Assembly: GCA_964384915.1 (NCBI GenBank)
Contig: CAYLMA010000001.1
Span: forward strand, 1-64,000
Source: Sulfurimicrobium sp964384915
Lineage (GTDB): Bacteria; Pseudomonadota; Gammaproteobacteria; Burkholderiales; Sulfuricellaceae
Length of the DNA: 64,000 nt
Direction: 5' to 3'
The stretch's first letter is position 1, and every line of letters begins with the position of its first letter. The position numbers were made by a program, and so were the translations under genes. The notes under the pieces are model-generated. The model did not search any database. It was not told where the DNA came from and saw only the letters and a program-made list of their open reading frames with translations. Below are positions 59,912-64,000 of this stretch, in pieces.

Positions 59912-61314
59912 GCCCGCGCTCCCAATCGTTCGGCGGCGATCTCATCGAAGGTCTGCCCGGTGGCCGCCAGGGTCACCAGCACGTCGGGGAAGTTCTGCTG
60001 GAAGCGCTTGACCGCCACATCGACATACTCGGGAGCGATCTCCGTCGCCCGGGTCACTCGCCCGGTGCGCTGGGCGGCGAGGATGGTGGTGCCAGAACCG
60101 CAGAACGGCTCGAACACGATCTCGCCCTCGGCGGTGTAGGACTCCAGCACGAACTCGGGTAGTGCCACCGGAAACACGGCCGGGTGATCGATGTCCTGAC
60201 CGATCTTTCCCTTGTGCCGCATGATGCGAATCACCGAGTCGGGAATGCGGAAATCCTGAGTGACGGTGCCGACGTGGTTCCACGCTGTCTTGCTGCCATC
60301 CTTGTTGCGCATGCCACCGGCGCTGGTACCGTCGCCGCGCAGATGGGTGTCGCGCCCGGCGTAGATGCAGGGCACGATCTTGTTGGGGCGGCGCGCCTCG
60401 CTATCATTCCGGTTGAAGTGGAAGACGAATTCGAAGGCTGGCGCGAGCCGACCGTTCCAGTCGCCGGGTAGTCCCGGCCCCTGATCCCAGACGTACCAGG
60501 CAAAGCGACGCCAGCCCTGGGTACGCATCCAGTCGAGCCAGGCATCCCAGTACGGAATGACTTCCTGCTCGCGGTGGATCAGCCCGAGGTTGACCAGCAC
60601 CTGGCCGGTCGAGGCCATCGGCAGCTGGGCGAAGACGCCGCGCATCAGGGCATCCCAATCGATGATGGTGTTCGTGTAGTCGCGCTGGTTACCGTAGGGC
60701 GGCGAAGTGAAGCAGAGCGCCGCCTGCTCGCCGGCCATCAGTGCCGCGACCACCTCGGGGTCGGCGGCGTCGCCGCAGATCACCCGATGCGCGCCCAACT
60801 GCCAGACATCGCCGGGGTGTGAGACAGGTATCGCCGGAGTAGCCGGTACATCATTGGCCGCATCGGGTTCGTCGCTCTCCTGCGCGTCGTCCGCTTCGCC
60901 GTCGACTGCGACGTCGGTGGTGAGCAACTGCTCGATCTCGGCATCGTCGAAGCCGGTGAGCGCGAGGTCGTATCCCGCCTCGGACAACTCGGCCAGTTCC
61001 AGCGCCAGCATCGCGTCATCCCATCCGGCATCGAGCGCCAGGCGGTTGTCGGAAATCACGTAGGCGCGCTTCTGAGTGGGCGACAGGTGAGCCAGTTCGA
61101 TGACCGGCACCTCAGCCAGCTCCAGCTTGCGCGCAGCCGCCAGCCGACCGTGGCCGGCAATGATGCCGTTCTCGCCGTCCACCAGGATCGGATTCGTCCA
61201 GCCGTACTCGACGATGCTGGCGGCGATCTTGGCCACCTGCTCGTCAGTGTGCGTCCTCGGATTCCGGGCGTAGGGGATCAGCGTCTCGACCTTGCGGTAC
61301 TCGACGTTGAGCAT
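59908..61314 (-). CDS. ParB-domain DNA methyltransferase (second copy)
   Basis: A 468-residue paralogue of the adjacent gene. The N-terminal ParB-like domain is LIPYARNPRTHTDEQVAKIAASIVEYGWTNPIL. The methyltransferase has FTSPPYGNQRDY and the SAM motif EPFCGSGTTILAAQ. SPPY suggests a different target specificity from the DPPY neighbour. The ATG at 61314 matches the family start better than the GTG 63 bases upstream. It is followed closely by the first copy in one operon. Confidence 0.9.
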   Translation of the reverse strand: MLNVEYRKVETLIPYARNPRTHTDEQVAKIAASIVEYGWTNPILVDGENGIIAGHGRLAAARKLELAEVPVIELAHLSPTQKRAYVISDNRLALDAGWDDAMLALELAELSEAGYDLALTGFDDAEIEQLLTTDVAVDGEADDAQESDEPDAANDVPATPAIPVSHPGDVWQLGAHRVICGDAADPEVVAALMAGEQAALCFTSPPYGNQRDYTNTIIDWDALMRGVFAQLPMASTGQVLVNLGLIHREQEVIPYWDAWLDWMRTQGWRRFAWYVWDQGPGLPGDWNGRLAPAFEFVFHFNRNDSEARRPNKIVPCIYAGRDTHLRGDGTSAGGMRNKDGSKTAWNHVGTVTQDFRIPDSVIRIMRHKGKIGQDIDHPAVFPVALPEFVLESYTAEGEIVFEPFCGSGTTILAAQRTGRVTRATEIAPEYVDVAVKRFQQNFPDVLVTLAATGQTFDEIAAERLGARA

Positions 61315-61405
61315 GTTCAGTTCGGGCTTCCAAAAAAGGTGCGGCCCGGACGCGTGAAAGGAGGAAAGCCCCGTCACGGGCCGCGAGGGTCGCTGCTGCG
61401 GTAGA

Positions 61406-61433
61406 AACTAAAAGGCCCGCGCAGTGGCGGGCC
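61406..61433 (-). terminator. Intrinsic terminator of the early operon (minus strand)
   Basis: On the minus strand GGCCCGC, CACTGC, GCGGGCC forms a 7-bp GC stem followed by TTTTAGTTT. It would end transcription of the primase-to-DUF6362 operon before the methyltransferase genes. Confidence 0.7.
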
Positions 61434-61463
61434 GGTAGGACTTGGGTGCAAACCTGCAAACCC

Positions 61464-61481
61464 TGCAAACCTCGGTTTGCA
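61464..61481. promoter_or_regulatory. Perfect 18-bp palindrome with two extra half-sites
   Basis: TGCAAACCTCGGTTTGCA has 8-bp arms around TC. Two more TGCAAACC half-sites lie just to the left (61447 and 61455). This is operator-like; the binding protein is unknown. Confidence 0.65.
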
Positions 61482-61703
61482 GTTTGACGCTAGCGGAATG
61501 CCGCGCTCGCGCCCCCCGCATGGGATTTTGGACAGGAAGGACCCGTCGAATTTCCTGACTGAGAGCGATGTAGCTTCACACCCACACCGCTCGCCAGATC
61601 ATAGCTGTCATACTATCCAAAATCCGGGGTGGATGTTGCATGGCCAAAAACCGCTGATTGCCGTTGATTGCAGCGGTTACGCGTCTATTGGCGCCAATTC
61701 ACG

Positions 61704-62102
61704 TCAAAACACTACCGCGCGATGAGGCTGCTCATTGAGTCGCTCAGCAACGATCTGCAATGCCCGTTGCCACCGTCGCCACGCCGTCGTCCGCTCGCAA
61801 CCAAAGCGACGACAAATGACCTTCCACTCGTATTGCTTGGCACGCATCCAGATCAGGTGTCGCTGCTCCTCCTCCAGCCACTGCACCCAGCGCATCGCCT
61901 CCAGCATCCGGTCGATGGCTTCAGGGCTTGGTGGCAGCGGGCGGTACTCGTAGTCCTTGTCCGTGAAGCCTTCCCATTCCTTGCGTGCGAACGCTGGCCA
62001 CACATTGAAGTAGCCCTGCACTCTGACCGGAGGCAACCGCCGTCCGGTCTCTGTCGCCTCGGAAAAGCGGGCTGCCACATCCTCCATTGTCCATTCAGCC
62101 AT
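61704..62102 (-). CDS. DUF6362 family phage protein
   Basis: A 132-residue protein with the DUF6362 pattern: a V..R..EA..T.RRLP segment (VAARFSEATETGRRLPPVRVQGYFNVWP), PLPPSPEAIDRMLEAMRWVQWLEEEQRHLIWMRA, and a C-terminal helix-turn-helix-like WKVICRRFGCERTTAWRRWQRAL. It is typically found with terminase and replication genes and probably binds DNA. It overlaps the gene before it by a few bases. Confidence 0.82.
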   Translation of the reverse strand: MAEWTMEDVAARFSEATETGRRLPPVRVQGYFNVWPAFARKEWEGFTDKDYEYRPLPPSPEAIDRMLEAMRWVQWLEEEQRHLIWMRAKQYEWKVICRRFGCERTTAWRRWQRALQIVAERLNEQPHRAVVF

Positions 62103-62298
62103 GACGCTTCCCTCCGTACAGACGTTCGCCGATCCGTCGCACGAACTCCCGCTCGACGAAGTCCAGACGGTCGTCCTGCTCGGACACCACGAGGATGTGC
62201 TGGTCGCGCCAGCCGGACTGCTTTATGTTTTCCAGATCGGTGGTCTGCGGTTGCAGACGACCTAGAGGGCAGCGGTATTGCTGTGCCGGGATCTTCAC
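62095..62298 (-). CDS. Small phage protein (67 aa), function unknown
   Basis: A 67-residue protein (MKIPAQQYRCPLGRLQPQTTDLENIKQSGWRDQHILVVSEQDDRLDFVEREFVRRIGERLYGGKRHG). The central HILVVSEQDDRLDFVEREFVRRIG recalls small proteins encoded between resolvase and DUF6362 genes in related prophages. No function is known. It overlaps the resolvase stop by four bases. Confidence 0.7.
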   Translation of the reverse strand: MKIPAQQYRCPLGRLQPQTTDLENIKQSGWRDQHILVVSEQDDRLDFVEREFVRRIGERLYGGKRHG

Positions 62299-62765
62299 GT
62301 CACACGCTCCTGCGTCTCGATGGCCCAGTGCAGCAATGCCAAGGCATCGGCTTCGTTGTCGTCTTTGGGATCGTGACCACGTGACCGTGCGGCGACGATC
62401 ATCTCGTCCTTGCCGGCATTGCCTTTGCCGGTCGCATGCTTCTTGATCGTGCCGACTGGCACGCCTTGGTACGGGATGTTGTGATGCTCACACCAGGCGG
62501 TGAGGTGGCCCATGAATCCACCATAGGCATGTGCAGCATCGACACCAGCGTGGCGTCGCACCTCTTCGAAGTACACCGCGTTGATGGAGTGACTGGCCGA
62601 CAGCAGTTCGTTGAGCCAGTGCTTGAATCTGAGGAAACGCATCCCGCCACCCTCGAAGCGCTGTGGCTTGAAGCATTGCGTACCGCTGAGGATGCTGCCG
62701 TCCAAGTGGTGCAGCGCCCACCCAGTATTCGTGCCCAGATCGAGGGCCAGAATCGTCGTGTTCAT
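62295..62765 (-). CDS. RuvC-like Holliday junction resolvase
   Basis: A 156-residue RNase H-fold nuclease. The first acidic residue is in LALDLGTNTGWA, another in YFEEVRRHAG, and the C-terminal KDDNEADALALLHWA carries the last acidic cluster. It would resolve branched phage DNA before packaging. The ATG at 62765 is chosen because it gives the expected RuvC-type start MNTTILALDLG. It lies downstream of a 15-bp inverted repeat. Confidence 0.88.
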   Translation of the reverse strand: MNTTILALDLGTNTGWALHHLDGSILSGTQCFKPQRFEGGGMRFLRFKHWLNELLSASHSINAVYFEEVRRHAGVDAAHAYGGFMGHLTAWCEHHNIPYQGVPVGTIKKHATGKGNAGKDEMIVAARSRGHDPKDDNEADALALLHWAIETQERVT

Positions 62766-62790
62766 GTGTTCAGTCCTTTCTTGCTCTTGG

Positions 62791-62885
62791 TCTGACGCAG
62801 CCGACACGGTTTGTCGAAACATTCCATGAGGCGCGCACGCGCACACGTGTGGCGAGTTACGTGAAAGAGCGTCGGCTGCGTCAGA
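62791..62885. repeat. 15-bp perfect inverted repeat between primase and resolvase
   Basis: TCTGACGCAGCCGAC (62791-62805) and GTCGGCTGCGTCAGA (62871-62885) are exact inverted copies with 65 bases between them. The enclosed stretch includes alternating GCGCGCACGCGCACACGTGTG. It could be a long hairpin in the mRNA, a protein-binding pair or part of a replication origin. Confidence 0.75.
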
Positions 62886-62905
62886 CGGATGGTTTTTCAT
62901 GATCG

Positions 62906-64000
62906 TCAGTTGTCTGCGTAAGAGGTGTATGCGGGCGCGGGCGGGTTCTTGAGGCCAATCCCCTGGAATCCCCGCACACCCATGCTGTTGCGCCATTTCT
63001 CGACTCCGCGTGTGATGAGCAGATCGGAAAAACGCCGCTGCGACCCGCTGAACTCGCCCGCCGCTTCCGACCATTGCTTCCAGTCGGTGAACAGTTCGGC
63101 GGTGAGCGACTTGGCGTTGGGCTCGCGCACGCAGCACTCATCAAGCCAGCGGCCCAGCGCATCCTCAGCTTCGAAGTACTCCTCGGTTGCCTCCACGACC
63201 CGCTGGGGAGGATCAAGCCGTCCCAGGCGTTGCCAGTCGAGACAGCCCTGCACCGCCCAAGCCAGGATGCCGTCACGCTCGGCCAGCAATTTCTGCTGCA
63301 GATGCTTGTCGCGGCGATCGGGCGGCACGGTGATCGTGAACGGGATCAGATGCAGGCGCCGCTTCATCGCCTCGTCAATGTTGCGAATGGCCGGCTTGTG
63401 GTTGCCCGCCACGAACAACTTAAACTGCGGGAAAAATTCGAAGAAGTCCTGGCGCATAAAACGCGCGGAGATCTTGTCACCCCCGGTCAGGTTCTTGACC
63501 TTCGATTCCGCCCAGCGTCGCCCCTGTTCGGTTTCGATGGCCGCCACGAAGCGTGCGCCGCGCAGGCCAGCCATATCGGTTGGATGCCGGTCGGTGCGCG
63601 TCTCCATGAAGGTGTCCATCGGCGCGTTGGTCGCGTAGTCCCCAAGGATGGTGGCCAGCGTGTTCACGAACACCGACTTGCCGTTCGCGCCCGTGCCGTA
63701 CAGAAAGAACAGCGCATGCTCTCGCGTCGAGCCGGTGAGGGCGTAACCGACCATTCGCTGCAAGTAGCTCTGCAACTCTTTGTCACCACCCGTGACCTCG
63801 TCGAGGAATTGACGCCAGATCGGGCAGTCACCCCCGGGCGTGGCCGTGGTGATTTTCGTCATCCGGTCAGCACGGTTGTGTGGACGCTGTCTGCCTGTCT
63901 TGAGATCGACCACACCGCCCGGGGTGTTGAGTAACCACGGGTCGGCATCCCATTCCTCGGTGGTGGCAGCATGTCTGCGGTCCGCGCGTGACAGCCGCTC
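62906..64000 (-). CDS. P4-type primase/helicase, N-terminus beyond the window
   Basis: At least 365 residues of a D5/P4-family phage primase-helicase. Walker A is GTGANGKSV, and the Walker B region lies in RGARFVAAIETEQGRR. The sensor GNHKPAIRN and the arginine-finger region MKRRLHLIPF follow, then a C-terminal winged-helix domain. The frame stays open to the right edge (ADPWLLNTPGGVVDLKTG just before the edge). It unwinds DNA and primes replication of the phage. The catalytic primase part probably lies off the edge. Confidence 0.92.
   Translation of the reverse strand, partial: ERLSRADRRHAATTEEWDADPWLLNTPGGVVDLKTGRQRPHNRADRMTKITTATPGGDCPIWRQFLDEVTGGDKELQSYLQRMVGYALTGSTREHALFFLYGTGANGKSVFVNTLATILGDYATNAPMDTFMETRTDRHPTDMAGLRGARFVAAIETEQGRRWAESKVKNLTGGDKISARFMRQDFFEFFPQFKLFVAGNHKPAIRNIDEAMKRRLHLIPFTITVPPDRRDKHLQQKLLAERDGILAWAVQGCLDWQRLGRLDPPQRVVEATEEYFEAEDALGRWLDECCVREPNAKSLTAELFTDWKQWSEAAGEFSGSQRRFSDLLITRGVEKWRNSMGVRGFQGIGLKNPPAPAYTSYADN

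Larger units (their letters stand above)
61315..61703. promoter_or_regulatory. Repeat-rich intergenic control region upstream of the methyltransferases
   Basis: This 389-bp gap has no credible gene. From left to right it holds the following signals: a minus-strand terminator (61406-61433); three direct TGCAAACC copies at 61447, 61455 and 61464, the last forming the perfect dyad TGCAAACCTCGGTTTGCA with an inverted copy (61464-61481); CAGGAA/TTCCTG arms (61533 and 61552); and GGATTTTGGA (61523) repeated inverted at 61616. It looks like a control region for the methyltransferase operon. Confidence 0.6.

Noticed and set aside
1..64000. CRISPR arrays, insertion sequences, integrase or reverse transcriptase genes
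   Set aside because: I read for repeat-spacer arrays, transposase DDE motifs, tyrosine or serine recombinase motifs and YxDD motifs, and saw none in the window.

Overview
The window looks like a betaproteobacterial chromosome, probably a Nitrosomonadales-like organism. The main evidence is the housekeeping block at the left: argD, argF and argG with a DUF2283 insert, next to a DUF3579 gene, rpsT and a tRNA-Ser(UGA). The species cannot be fixed from sequence alone.

Layout. (1) 1-4.4 kb: core genes for arginine biosynthesis (argG is cut by the left edge), DUF3579, rpsT and tRNA-Ser with a terminator. (2) 4.5-6.9 kb: a minus-strand AbiE type IV toxin-antitoxin operon. The AbiEii toxin is split by an in-frame stop, and a UPF0489 gene is coupled to its 3' end. 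(3) 7.1-18.3 kb: a plus-strand run of tightly packed genes led by a TetR repressor with a 42-bp palindromic operator. It holds a DevBCA-like ABC exporter (adaptor, permease, ATPase), a TetR-like protein without a DNA-binding domain, small membrane and secreted proteins, a class I amidotransferase, a beta-CASP metallo-hydrolase, a fragment of a LOG-family gene, an LpxR-like lipid A deacylase, a cytochrome c' and an outer-membrane channel lipoprotein. The channel could complete the exporter.

(4) 18.35-34.1 kb: a defence island. A Wadjet-like SMC operon (order jetC-jetB-jetA-jetD, minus strand) is preceded by a WYL regulator. Three copies of a dyad, GTGGCTCA-N5-TGMGCC, lie at its borders and promoters. 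Divergently, a type I restriction-modification operon (hsdM, hsdS, hsdR) follows. Its hsdS carries both a 12-bp tandem repeat in the spacer-setting coiled coil and a (GCAA)7 tract that should make it phase-variable. Next come a two-gene CBASS (SLATT effector plus CD-NTase) and an HrgA-like winged-helix/PD-(D/E)XK protein spaced as part of the same operon.

(5) 34.1-64 kb: a lambda-like siphoviral prophage, almost entirely on the minus strand, cut by the right edge. From right to left it carries a P4-type primase/helicase, a RuvC-like resolvase, two ParB-methyltransferases, terminase, head genes (gpW, portal, S49 protease with a nested scaffold start, gpD, gpE), tail genes with a gpG/gpGT -1 frameshift site, tape measure, a set of unfamiliar tail or baseplate proteins, DUF6127, holin and lysozyme. 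Four small plus-strand genes at 56.9-58.7 kb, plus one small minus-strand gene at 34.1-34.4 kb, each have the same split leader motif 30-36 nt before the start codon. No integrase or attachment site is visible in the window.
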